DNA from: Acorus gramineus
Taxonomy: Eukaryota; Streptophyta; Magnoliopsida; Acorales; Acoraceae
DNA: 64,000 bases
Reading direction: 5' to 3'
Assembly: GCA_030737835.1 (NCBI GenBank)
Contig: JAUJYN010000016.1
Coordinates: 930,001-994,000, forward strand
Part shown: positions 44,862-56,131 of the stretch, piece after piece
How positions within the stretch are numbered: position 1 is the first letter of the stretch
Layout of the letters: each line of letters starts with the position of its first letter
Notes under the pieces: generated by a model
Database searches by the model: none
Told to the model about the DNA's origin: nothing
The model's input: only the letters and a program-made list of their open reading frames with translations
Made by a program: the position numbers and the translations under genes

Positions 44862-47800
44862 TGTCACGCCCCAGGGCGGCCGTCCCCGAGACGTGGCAAT
44901 AATGAAATATCAGCTATCAATACCTGAGGTCAATAAAGACTCCAACAACAACACACAAAGTGGCAAAGCAAGGGTAATGATAACTGACTAAAAAGCAGAA
45001 GCATAATATATAAACAATGTCTGTAAACCAAAAACATTTTTATAGACTCGAATACATAATCACTGTCCTGTGAGAGCCAAATCTAGTGCAAATAAAATAC
45101 AACCTATGCCACATGCACGATTTACAACATAAATGACTCTAGGACTGCTGACAGCCTCGCACTCGCCACCCGTCGGAAGAACGCTCCACGCCCATAAGAC
45201 CACGCCACAGGAAAGCTCCAGCTCCACGCCCAACACTGCCCCTGAAAAGAAACAGTATGCGAGGGGTGAGCTACAAGCTCAGTGAGTGGATAGAAACCAA
45301 TCACCATACAACAGTTCAATACTAATACAATTTCCTTTCAAGGAAAAAGATGGGTAGAAACCCAAGGATAACAAGGCCACGCAACGGCGTGACCAACCTC
45401 ACCCTCACCCTCACTCCCGGAGGAAGACTCTTGGGACTTTTGGGGAGAGACCATACCGTTGGTCGAGGAGACCCGGGATTACTGGTCTACACAACACTAC
45501 TAGATCACCAACCTCACCCTCACTCCCGGAGGGAGACTCTTGGGTCTCTTGGGGAGAGACCATACTGTTGGTCGAAGAGACCCGGAATTACTTGTCCACA
45601 CAACGCTACTAGATCATCTACATCGAGATAACTGCCTAACGATGTCTTTGAACATAGATACGTAATCGGACCCAATAACTTTGGGAACGGACGAACAACG
45701 AATGGGTCACGCGGCGACGTGTCTTCACCTCATCCTCACCCTCACTCCCAGAGGGAGACTCTTGGGACTTTTGGAAGAGACTTAGACTGCTCTACACCCT
45801 TGGTCCACCGGTAGCCCTTTCTCCGGGTAGTCACTACCTGGTATACTCCCACGATTAGTACGCTTCCGAACGCCTCGGTGGTACCTACGGATGGGAGCCC
45901 TCTGTCGGGACAGCTTACGCCAGGAAGTTCCTACATCGGATCCAACGAAGGGGAGAACGATTTCACGCTCGCAATATCATTCGTTAACCCTCTCCTGGGT
46001 AGAATCTACCTGGTACACTCCCACGATCAGTACGCTTCCGAACGCATTAGTGGTACCTACGGATGGGAGCCCTCTGTCAGGACATGTACAACCTGGGGGG
46101 GGGTTGCCTCTGCTCTCACGCAAGAAATAATCCCAAGGCATACAACCCAACAGGCGGTTCATATACACGCCTAGCACGGGTAGGCCTAGCTTAATGCCCC
46201 AACTACCGGCTTAACAAAACCGATAAGATAATGAATTCTCCTGAATTCCAAACGAGTGCATCGCTCGGATTTACGGGGCAATTACATTGCTAGAGCTCTA
46301 ACTAATAAGGTACAACCCGACAGCGGGTCATACCCACGCCTATTTCAGATAGGCCTATCAGTTTTTAACATGCGCATATAAATATATCCAGGAGAATTAT
46401 ATCTAGCTATGTGCATGAACCATATGCACAATCATCTAATAATTATAGGGACACTCCCTAACATGGATTTACATCATAATAAATCATACAACATGCATAC
46501 ATGGTCATTAATCACATAAGCACACAAGGCCTAACTTAAGCATGCGTTGGATATCGCCAACTTAAAAGAAAGGGTCAAGCGCGATCTCGCGCACTAACAG
46601 GTGCATGCCAATATTCCAAACGAACCTGAGTCGAGTAGGAAATTGCATCTACTTACTCAGTTCGTTCAGAGGGAGAGGGCGAGAGAGATCATCATCTCAT
46701 GAAACTAGTCATAGCTTTGCCCCATTAGCATGGGCACAACAGCTACACCACGCCCTCAAGTCTTATCGCAAGGGAATATTAGGCAGGTGCCCGTTATTAA
46801 CCCAGACTTAATCATGTTCAATATTCCAATTAATATGGTGGGAGTAGTATTACAATACTACCTAAGGCATGCCATATTCTATACATCCATACACATTTAC
46901 AAAATACATGCCCATACTAAAGGGGCTCATGCAACACAATCATTCATACATGAATACAATACATGTATATAAGCCTAGCATGCAAGATATCTACATATTA
47001 TAGCTTAAGCATGACCATACTACTTATCTACACAAGTAGTATAGCTAGGGGGCCCCATCGATGCGCAACGCACGACTACGCGCGTCGAGCGCATCCCGAG
47101 GGGGGGGGATTGGATCGAACCACTCACCATACAACCCGGGACCTCGCGCATCCCATCCGACGAGATCTGCAAGGTAAGGGCATCAAATTTGGTGAGTAAC
47201 ATCACAATTTAACACTTAGAATTTACTAGAAATACCAAAGACTTAGACATGCACGCATACGGGCTCGCACGCATGCAAGCACGCGCATACGCACGCATGC
47301 CCGAGTGCCCCAGCACCTACCCGAGACCCTGGGCAGCCCCACGCATGCCCCCCCGCAAGCGTAAGCACGCATACGCACGCACGCACGCGCCCTCGCACCC
47401 TTGGCGCACTGCCGCGCGCCCATCCGCCCGCCCAGACGCGCTGCTGCACGCGCGCGCGCATGCTCGCGCGTGCCTGCGTGCACTGCGCGTCCTGCCAGCG
47501 CCCACTTGCGCGCACTGCGCGCCCACCCAGCACCCCGCGCCCACGTTTGCACCCCTGAGCGTACGCGCGTGCGCTCGCCAGTGCGCCCTACTGTGCGCGC
47601 CAACGCTCCTCTGCGAGCGCAGACGCGCGAGCACGCGCGCGGACGACCCCGCGAGCACGCCCAAACCTTCCCCCACCCCCTCCTCAGCCCTCACTCACAC
47701 CCTAAACCCCTATGCATGGCATACATGGACACCCTGAGAGCCTAAATCAACCATTTAAACAAGGAACAAGGATAAGGGAGGAGGAGGGCTTACCAAAGGA

Positions 47801-48568
47801 GGGGAAAGAAAGGGGAGGAAATCGGGTGCCCTTGGAGCACCGAACCACCTCAACCACCACCACCAACACCACCACCTTCTCAGCCACTCCTCAAGCCTTT
47901 AATGGCTGAAATCAGGGGTGGGGAAGAGGCATGAGAGGGAGTTAGAGAGAAAAGAATCAAAACATATCAACAACAACCAAAACTTGCACACACACCTTTC
48001 TCTTTTCCTTTTAATGCTTCTTCTTCTCCTTCTTGTTCTTCCTCTTCTCTTTTTTTTTAAAACACACAAAACAAAGAAACCAGGGAGCGGAGAGAGTGAG
48101 AGGGAGACGAGGAGAAGAAGGGGACGCCTACACCATCACTCACACACACACACACGCCATTTATTAGTGAAAAAGGGGTTTGGTGAGACTTGACTTAGTC
48201 AACCCAACCAAGCAAAAAAATAAAACCCATTGACCTAGTCAATGGTCTTGTTTGACTTGGTCCAAGTCCACTTTGACTTGGTCAAAGTCACTCTTTGACA
48301 ATCCAGTGACGACCAAACCCGGATACGATTCAGAACTGCATAATTTTTTAAAACGTTACTGGAATTCGATGAAATCTTTATGAGTAGCACAAATAGGCAT
48401 CCGGACTCATAATAAGCAGTCAGATTTCCAAATCAGAGTACTCTAACTCCCGTAGGTGGCTAAAAGCCAAAATTTTAGCGGCTCCGATCAAAAAATTAAA
48501 AAGGCCCTGAATGACCCAGAAGTGACCAAGGCTTAACCGAAATGGCTCCAAATGACACAGGCATAACA
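44862..48568 (-). mobile_element. D2 3' LTR, mosaic T1-like, minus strand (3.71 kb)
   Basis: On the minus strand it starts TGTTATGCCTGTGTCATTTG at 48568 and ends GGGGCGTGACA at 44862. The first part (48568 to about 47700) resembles B-type LTRs (CGATC..GGCTC..TTTTAG, W-box cluster, CA/GT repeat). The middle (about 47040-45880) resembles L3/L6. The last part (about 45720-44862) matches T1 and L3 ends. A 90-bp GACTCTTGGG..GAGAGACCAT block is locally duplicated near 45415-45580. GC core about 47240-47670. Confidence 0.88.
47167..47793 (-). other. Candidate LTR intron 1 in D2 LTR, minus strand, with 39-nt micro-exon
   Basis: Minus-strand donor CTTTG/GTAAGC at 47793, acceptor TACCTTGCAG ending at 47167, then 39 nt (47166 down to 47128) and donor GTGAGT at 47127. 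Confidence 0.55.
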
Positions 48569-48582
48569 TTCTTCCCCCCTTA
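48569..48582 (-). other. Polypurine tract of D2, minus strand
   Basis: Reads TAAGGGGGGAAGAA on the minus strand, identical to that of C2. Confidence 0.88.
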
Positions 48583-48762
48583 GGAAATTTAGTCCTCGAA
48601 ATTTAAGGAAACCCAAAGGGAAGACCGAATATAGCAAGTATCATGCATAGACCTTTCACTGCCAAGTGGTCTATACACCAGACTGGCGCTACTGACACAC
48701 TGCAATCAAGGGAACGGTCTTAGCGTGGAGCCACTTCTCATACTGGTCTTTGACCTCGATCC
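48583..48762 (-). pseudogene. D2 internal region, 3' end (chromodomain relic)
   Basis: Minus-strand sequence corresponds to C2 17255-17424: remnant of the chromodomain end and the 3' untranslated part with AATTTCCTAAGG. Cut at 48762 by B2. Confidence 0.8.
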
Positions 48763-51241
48763 TGTAATATATGTGTCACTTTTTAGCCTATTGGTCACCT
48801 TTGGGCCAGTTCTGGCAGTTTTCCAATTTTTTTCTTTTTCAATGAGAGCCGCTAAAATTTTTTACTTTTAGCTATCTGCATGAGTTTGAGAAATCCGATT
48901 GAAAATCTAACTGCACATTATGAGTCTTTGTGCCATTTTGAGCCACTCATAAAAATTTCATCGAATTCCGGTAACGTTTTAGAAAATTTAGCAGTTCTGA
49001 ATCGTATCCGAGTTTTGACCGATTTTGGATTGTCAAAGGGTGACTTTGACCAAGTCAAGTAGACTTGAACCAAGTCAAAATTGACTATTGACTAGGTCAA
49101 GGGCTTTTGTTTTTTGTTTGGTTGGGTTGACTCAAAGTCAAGCCTCAACAACTCACTTTTTCTCATAAATGTCAGTGTGTGTGTGTGAGTGTAGTGTGTG
49201 TGTGTGTGGACACTATTAGTGGGCGTCCCCTTCACATCTCCCTCTCCCTCTCAGTCACTCCTTCACTCCCTCTTCTTTGTTGGTGCCAAATAGAAGTAGA
49301 AAAAAGAAGGAGAAGAAGAAAGATCTAGAAAGGAAAAGAGAAGGTATGTGTGTGTGCAAACTTTGAGTGTTTTTTGTTCTTGTTTCCCTTCTCTCTAACT
49401 CCCTCTCATGCCTTCCCTCCCCACCCCTGATTTCAGCCATCAAAGGCTTGGAGAGTGGCTGAGAAGGTGGTGGTGTTGGTGGAGGCGGTAGAGGTGGTTT
49501 GGTGCGCAAAGGGCGCCCGAGTACCCCCCTTTTCTTCCTCTCCTTTTGGTAAGTTCTCCTCCTCCCTTAGCTTTGTTTTAGATGATTGTTAGGGCTTTTA
49601 AGTGGTCAAGCATGCTATGCATATGTGGTAGGGGGTGTGGAAGGGCCAAGGAGGGGGTGGGGGGGAGGTTGGGCGCGCGCGCGGGTAGAGGGGTGCTGGC
49701 GTGCGCAGTCGGGCACACTGCCGGGCGCACGCGCGACAGTGCGCCAAGGGTGCTGGGGCGCGTACGTGCATGCGTATGCGTGCGTACGTGTGCGGGGGGC
49801 CATGCGTGTGGCTGCCCGAGGGTTCGGGTAGGTGTCAGGGCACTCGGACTTGCGTGCGTACGTGCGTACTCGCATGCGTGCGAGCCCGTATGCATGCTTG
49901 TCCAAGTTTTAGGCATTTCTAGTAAATTTCATGTATATTTGTGTAGTTTACTCACCATATTGAATGCCCATGTCTTGCAGATCTTGGCGAACGGTCACGC
50001 AACGATCCGGGTTGCGCTGATATGGTCAATCCAACCCAGTAGGGAGGCGTTCGATGCACGTAGGCGTGCATTGCCCTCCCCTGGGGCACCATAATTGCAT
50101 ATTAACTTGTGTGAATGAAAACCTATGTTAATGCATGTTTTACTATGATGTAACCATGCCATGTTAGACATTGTATGCTAGGGATATACATCCATGTATC
50201 ATGTATAGAGGCCCATACATGCCTAGACACCATGTCCCATGCTTGAAAAGCCTTGATCTATGCATGTTTCCCATTTAGTTTAATTTAATTAAATCAAAAT
50301 GAGATTATGTTGGTATAAGCATGCCTTAGAAAATATTATAACCTTGTTATTATAATGTATGTTTCCCCGCATCTTAGTTATGCGCCCTGGAGGAATTCTT
50401 GAGAATTCATTACCCTAGTAGTGTTAGTAATCGTTGTCGACGGATCCAAGAGGATCGTATCCGTGAGAGTAGGTTGTTTTCTCCCCTTCGTTGGATCCGA
50501 GTAGGAACTAACCGGGTTGGGAAAAGCTGTCCTGACAGAGGGCTCCCATCGTAGGTACTACCGATGCATTCGGAACGTACGGACCATGGGAGTATACCAG
50601 GTAGAGGCTACCCGGGGAAAGGGCTACCGGTGGACCAAGGGTGTGGAGCAGTCTAATCTGTCCCAAAAGGCCTATGTCACCTCTAAAGGGTGAGGGTGAG
50701 GGTGGGGTGGGTCGGCGATGCTACGACCCACTAGCTTGTACAGTTACTCCCGTTTAGGGACTTTAATTATTTTAAGGTTAATATAGATTGTGCCATTCAC
50801 TGAGCGTGTGGCTCACCCCTCGCATATCTTTTCCTCCAGTTGTTACTGAGTCGGATCTGAAGGAGGAGCTCCCCGAGGCATCACATCAGTAGCGGAGCAG
50901 CGTTCACGTTTTGGGTTCTGCGAGTGAGAGGCCATCAGCATCCCCTTCTTTTCTTGTATGTATTGTTATCCGTGCTTGGGCACAACACTTGTATATGGAT
51001 GTCTTTGTTTATATTGGCTCTCACAGGACAGTTGATTATGTATTCTGGTCTGTAATATGTCTTTGAATTACAGACTCAGTCGTTTAAGCTTCCGCTATAT
51101 GTATATATATTATGTCAGCTACATTATTGATTGTGTTGTCATTTTCGATGTTGTTTAGAGTCTTTTATTGATCTCCTGTATGGACTGCTGATATTATATA
51201 TATTTGCCACGTATCGGGGACGGCCGCCCTGGGGCGTGACA
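48763..51241 (+). mobile_element. B2 5' LTR (2.48 kb)
   Basis: TGTAATATATG start, GGGGCGTGACA end. Contains W-box cluster (about 49030-49145), TG repeat (about 49176-49208), intron-like block, GC core (about 49660-49900) and G4 motif (50688-50711). No 117-bp module. Confidence 0.93.
49549..49980 (+). other. Candidate LTR intron 1 in B2 5' LTR, followed by 36-nt segment
   Basis: Donor CTTTTG/GTAAGT, acceptor TGTCTTGCAG. The 36-nt segment (49981-50016) is followed by CTGATA, so the second donor GTGAGT has been lost here. Confidence 0.5.
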
Positions 51242-51257
51242 AAAATCAGAGCCTGGT
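51242..51257 (+). other. Defective primer-binding site of B2
   Basis: After the LTR end the sequence reads AAAATCAGAGCCTGG. Compared with B1 (AAAGTTGGTATCAGAGCC) six bases covering GTTGGT are missing, removing the TGG that pairs with the tRNA CCA end. New transposition of this copy would be impaired. Confidence 0.75.
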
Positions 51258-51347
51258 CCTGTCAGAGCCAATTGTTTTCTTAGAGATGAGTCCTAGGATT
51301 TCTATATGAGTATTCTGATCCTAGTGTCTGTTTCTTAGGTTGCTGAT

Positions 51348-52586
51348 ATGCCTCCTCGCAGAGGGATGCGTGGACGTGGTCCCCCTCGGGCCTTGGAGGT
51401 TTCCGAACCTACCAGAGGCGAGGAGTCTACTGGAGGGTCCTCGGCTATTGGGCCAGGACCAGCGCAGGAGCCTCCTGCATGGGAGCGTGCTTACGCTCGT
51501 ATCGCAGATCTATTGGAGACTCAGACTAGGGCACTGGAGGCCCAGACTAGGGCGTTGGCTGATCAGGCGCGAGAGATCCAGGAGCTGCGGGCGGCCCGCG
51601 AGGCAGTTCCACAGGTCCCCTTGGTGGCAGATCCACCGGTGGTGCCCGAGGTACCCCCTGTCCCTGAGGAGATTCCAGTAGAGGGAGTTCAGGATCCCCT
51701 GGAGAGGGAGGTGGAGCTAGAGGCTGCGGCACGAGTGCATCAGAGCGGCCTCACTGCCTTTCTGAAGCTTCACCCTCCCGAGTTCCATGGCCAGACGACG
51801 GACCCCCTTGCCCCTGAGCGTTGGTTGATGGAGGTAGACAAGATCTTCTCGACCATGCACTGCACCGACCGCCAGCGTGTCTCACTGGCCACCTTCATGT
51901 TGAAGGGTAGCGCCGCCGACTGGTGGGCTACCCGATCGGTGGACATCCCCGAGGGCGTGGGGCGACTTCTATGGGCTGGATTCCGGAGTTACTTTCTGGA
52001 GGAGTACTTCCCATTTTTGACACGCCAGATCGTGATGCGAGAGTTCGAGCAGCTGACGCAGGGCTCCATGTCAGTCGCTGATTACTCTACACGTTTCACG
52101 AGGCTTTCCCGGTTCGCCCCCGCCTTGGTGATGGATGAGGAGACGCGATGCCGTCGTTTCGAGATGGGTCTCATTAGCACCATCAGGGTGCATGTCACCT
52201 CACAGGCGTTCACGAGGTACTCAGACTTGGTGTCTCGTGCGAGGACAGTTGAGCGAGACCTTGGGGTCCCTTTGGGGGTTCCAACCCCTTCTGCAGACCA
52301 GAGGCCCCCAGGAGCCAGGACCAGGGACGTCGCAAGAGCAAGCGGCCCCGCTTTGATCAGTCAGCGGCCGCCGCTACTCCAGTCGATGTGGTGCCAGTGC
52401 GAGGTCCAGCACCCATTGCTGCAGTACCAGTCCAGGCTAGGCGACCGGAGACGCGGCGTTGTTACCATTGCCAGCGGGTCGGACATATTTCCTATGATTG
52501 CCCTGATGCTGGCCGACCCCCTGTGCCTAGCCGCAGCAGCAGCCACAGCGCCAGCAGTAGCAGCAGCCACAGGGTGGCCGAGTTGA
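51348..52586 (+). pseudogene. gag: B2 gag (frameshift at about 52305)
   Basis: Start ATG at 51348 in the conserved TTAGGTTGCTGATATG context. Residues 1-13 basic (MPPRRGMRGRGPP), then a tandem repeat around residues 52-66 (ETQTRALEAQTRALADQ), and the gag domain at about 134-292 (LHPPEFHGQ, ERWLMEVDKIF, ADWWATRS, FEQLTQGSMSV). Near 52305 a C in a C-run is missing compared with B1, so residues after about 319 are out of frame. The frame runs to 52586 as nonsense. Confidence 0.87.
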
Positions 52587-52600
52587 CCAGAGGAGGCAGC
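52388..52600 (+). pseudogene. B2 nucleocapsid zinc knuckle fragment
   Basis: In the frame starting at 52388: [14 protein letters not shown], a CCHC knuckle, encoded near 52460-52502. A Gln-rich linker like that of A is largely deleted, and the frame slips again before the protease. Confidence 0.82.
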
Positions 52601-52602
52601 CA

Positions 52603-53283
52603 GTGCAGCCTGCGAGGCGTGCCCCTGCTCCTCAGCCGCAGCTTGTTCAGGGTCGTGTTGCAGCACTTACGACCGAGGAGGCGCAGGCTTCGGGTAGCGT
52701 TGTCCGAGGTATTGTTATGATCTCCCAGCTTCCTGCATATGTGCTATTTGATTCCGGAGCCACGCACTCGTTCGTGTCTCCCGTTTTCGCGAGACGGATG
52801 GGCGTGGTGTCCGCCCCTCTTGATGTTATGCTGGAGATATCATTGCCCGTCGGAGACCGTATTCTCCTCCGTTCTGTTTACCGGGGGTGTACCGTGGCGA
52901 TTGCGGAGCATGAGTTTCCATTAGAGTTGGTAGAGCTCGCCATGACGGACTTCGATGCCATCCTGGGAATGGATTGGCTCTCAGCTAGCCACGCCAGTAT
53001 CGACTGTTTTGCGAAGTCGGTGTCTTTCCACATCCCTGGTCAGAGATCTTTCCAGTTCGTGGGCGATCGGGACATAGCCCCTTTGGGGTTCGTGTCATCC
53101 ATCCAGGCGTGGAGACTCCTTCAGGGAGGATGTGAGGGTTTTCTGGCGTATATTGCTGAGGAGGATGCACCACTGCGGGCAGATATCAGTCAGACTCCGG
53201 TCGTGGTGGAATATCCAGAGGTTTTCCCCGATGATCTCCGGGATTACCGCCGGATCGCGCGATCGAGTTTGAGATTAATCTAA
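52603..53283 (+). pseudogene. B2 aspartic protease
   Basis: Catalytic D50 in [12 protein letters not shown], followed by the [16 protein letters not shown] block around residue 113. The reading continues to about 53240, where one T is missing in GATCTCCGGG compared with A (GATCTTCCGGG). The last residues before the stop at 53283 are out of frame. The listed Met is not the real protein start; this is part of a Gag-Pol polyprotein. Confidence 0.85.
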
Positions 53284-53303
53284 TTCCGGGGACCGAGCCG
53301 ATT

Positions 53304-54401
53304 TTGAGAGCTCCGTACCGGATGGCCCCAGCAGAGCTGAAGGTGCTCAAGGAGCAGCTGGAGGAGTTGCTCGAGAAGGGCTTCGCACGTCCGAGTGTCT
53401 CTCCGTGGGGAGCCCCTGTTTTGTTCGTTCGGAAGAAGGACGGTTCGCTGCGTCTTTGTATTGATTACAGGCAGCTGAACAAGCGGACCGTGAAGAACAA
53501 GTACCCCTTGCCACGGATTGACGATCTGTTTGACCAGCTCCAGGGAGCGCGTGTCTTTTCTAAGATCGATCTCCGTTCGGGCTACTATCAGCTGAAGATC
53601 CGGGAGTCGGATATTCCGAAGACGGCCTTTCGTACCCGTTATGGGCACTACGAGTTCCGAGTACTGCCGTTTGGGTTGACGAATGCGCCGGCAGCCTTCA
53701 TGGATCTGATGAACCGGGTGTTTCGGCCCTTCCTCGACTCCTTCGTGGTAGTCTTCATCGATGATATTCTGGTGTACTCGAGGAGTCTTGAGGAGCACGC
53801 TGACCATCTCCGCACTGTCTTGGAGACTTTGGCCCGACATCAGTTGTTCGCCAAGTTCAGTAAGTGCGAGTTTTGGTTGGAGCGTATGGCCTTTCTAGGC
53901 CACGTGATTTCCGGCGAGGGTATATCTGTGGACCCGGACAAGACGCTCGCCGTGTCGAATTGGCGGCGACCGTCGAACCCCACCAAGATTCGGAGCTTCC
54001 TGGGTTTGGCGGGTTATTATCGGAGGTTTGTCGAGGGTTTCTCGAAGATAGCTGTTCCTCTGACCCGCCTCACTCGGAAGGATGTCCGGTTCGAGTGGTC
54101 CCCATCTTGCGAGGAGAGCTTCCTGGAGTTGAAGCGAAGACTCACCTCAGCGCCAGTTCTTACCATTCCGTCTGGGAGTGGTGGATTCGCAGTCTACTCC
54201 GATGCATCGCGGCTGGGTTTGGGTTGCGTCCTGATGCAGTACGGTAAGGTTGTGGCTTACGCGTCGCGTCAGTTGAAGCCCCATGAGCAGAATTACCCCA
54301 CCCACGATTTGGAGTTAGCAGCGATCATCTTTGCGCTGAAGATGTGGAGGCACTACCTCTATGGCGAGGAGTTCGAGCTCTTCACGATCACAAGAGCCTG
54401 A
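53304..54401 (+). pseudogene. pol: B2 reverse transcriptase and N-terminal RNase H
   Basis: Copies the genomic RNA into DNA. In-frame homology begins upstream of the Met, at about 53243. RT landmarks: [52 protein letters not shown] and the intact catalytic pair D153-D154 in [13 protein letters not shown]. RNase H begins near residue 285 ([10 protein letters not shown]) and reaches FELFT, where a missing T at about 54385 shifts the frame and gives a stop at 54401. Compared with A, the RT active site is intact. Confidence 0.9.
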
Positions 54402-54814
54402 CTTACTTGCAGTCCCAGCCGGAGCTCAACATGCGTCAGCGACGTTGGGTCGAGTTCCTGAAGGACTATGACTGTGACATCGCTTACCATCCGGGTAAGG
54501 CGAATGTCGTGGCCGATGCTCTCAGCAGGCAGCCCTTGGGCATGGCCGCCCACTTGGCTGTACGTCGTTGGAGGCTTCTGGAGGAGGCCGCTTGCTGGAT
54601 CAGCGTTCGAGAGACACCTGCGGGTGGCTTTTTGGCCAGGCTAGTGGTGCAGCCCGTTCTTCTCGACGAGATCCGCACGGCTCAGGGGCAGGATCCTCAC
54701 TTTCTAGTCCTCTCTGAAGGCGTCGCCCGGGCGAGCGTCCGGACTACCAGATTCGCGAGGACGGAATCCTGCGGTTCAGAGGTCGAGTATGCATTCCTGA
54801 CGACGCAGAGTTGA
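54386..54814 (+). pseudogene. B2 RNase H C-terminal part and connection to integrase
   Basis: The frame continues [21 protein letters not shown] to ADALSR (last RNase H Asp), then the linker [14 protein letters not shown] missing G in GCCCGGGCGAG at about 54730 (A has four G) shifts it out of frame, with a stop at 54814. Confidence 0.85.
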
Positions 54815-55737
54815 AGCAGAAGATCTTGGACGAGGCCCATCGTTCGAGGTACACAGTGCATCCTGGTGGCACGAAGATGTACAGGGGCCTTCGTCGTGGC
54901 TACTGGTGGCGCGGGATGAAGGCGGATATTGGCCGTTTCGTTGCCCGTTGCTTGGTATGCCAGCAGGTGAAGTCGGAACATCAGCGTCCTGCGGGGAAGC
55001 TGCAGTCCATTGAGATTCCTCAGTGGAAGTGGGAGCAGATCACCATGGACTTCGTTTCGGGTTTGCCGAGGTCACGTTCGGGTCGCGATGCCATCTGGGT
55101 AATCGTCGACCGACTGACTAAGTCCGCTCATTTCCTCCCCATTCGACTCACCGATTCTCTGGACACCCTGGCACAGTTGTTTGTCTCCGAGATTGTTCGT
55201 CTCCATGGCACTCCCGTCAGCATCATTTCTGATAGAGACGCGAGGTTTACTTCGAGGTTCTGGCGCAGCCTTCAGCACGCCCTTGGTACGAACCTCCACT
55301 TCAGTACAGCGTTTCATCCGCAGACGGACGGCCAGTCGGAGAGGACGATACAGACCCTGGAGGACATGCTGCGAGCTTGCGTTCTCGACTTTGGGGGCAG
55401 TTGGGAGAGGCATCTCCTATTGGTGGAGTTTGCCTACAACAACAGCTACCACTCGAGTATTCGGATGGCACCATATGAAGCGCTCTATGGCCGCAGCTGC
55501 AGGTCCCCCTTGTGTTGGGACGAGGTCGGAGAGCGCCAGTTGGAGGGACCAGAGATCATCCACCAGACCTCAGAGATGGTCAAGACGATTCGTGAGCGTA
55601 TCCGAGTCGCTCAGAGCCGTCAGAAGAGCTACGCCGATCGTCGTCGCCGTGAGCTCGCCTTCGAGGTTGGTGACCATGTTTTCCTGAAGGTGTCCCGACG
55701 AAGGGCATCTTCCGTTTCGGTGTGCGGGGCAAGCTGA
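54811..55737 (+). pseudogene. B2 integrase
   Basis: In-frame homology starts near 54732. Zinc finger H10-x6-H17-x29-C47-x2-C50; catalytic core D80, D141, E177 (D-x35-E), with [19 protein letters not shown] and [19 protein letters not shown]. Then the [22 protein letters not shown] block and the [18 protein letters not shown] region. A missing C in GTGTCCCGACG at about 55697 shifts the frame to a stop at 55737. All catalytic residues are present. Confidence 0.9.
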
Positions 55738-56082
55738 GTCCGCGTTACATTGGGCCGTTTCTCATCCTTGAGCGGATTGGAGAGGTGGCCTATCGCATAG
55801 CCCTGCCCCCACAGTTGGCTCAAGCCCATGACGTCTTCCATGTCTCGCAGCTGAGGCGTTACGTCCACGATCCTGCTCACGTTATTCCGTTCGAGCCGCT
55901 CGTCTTCGAGCCGGACTTGTCATTCGTGGAGCAGCCGATCGAGATCCTGGACCGACGCGAGAAGAGGCACCAAGACCGTCCAGCTGGTTAAGGTGCGATG
56001 GCAGCACCGTTCTGGTGCCGAGGCCACTTGGGAGCGCGAGGACGCCATGCGTGACGCATATCCACATCTTTTCCCTTCCTAG
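55700..56082 (+). pseudogene. B2 integrase C-terminus and chromodomain
   Basis: Frame containing 55722-55991: [24 protein letters not shown] (GPF/Y-type module), [35 protein letters not shown]. Five bases are missing near 55966 compared with A, shifting the frame. The chromodomain end ([17 protein letters not shown] then [10 protein letters not shown]) is recognisable up to the stop at 56080-56082. Confidence 0.87.
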
Positions 56083-56117
56083 ATGTTTTTGTATTAAATT
56101 TTGTGGACAAAATTTCC

Positions 56118-56131
56118 TAAGGGGGGGAGAA
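56118..56131 (+). other. Polypurine tract of B2
   Basis: TAAGGGGGGGAGAA immediately before the 3' LTR, identical to that of A. Confidence 0.9.
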
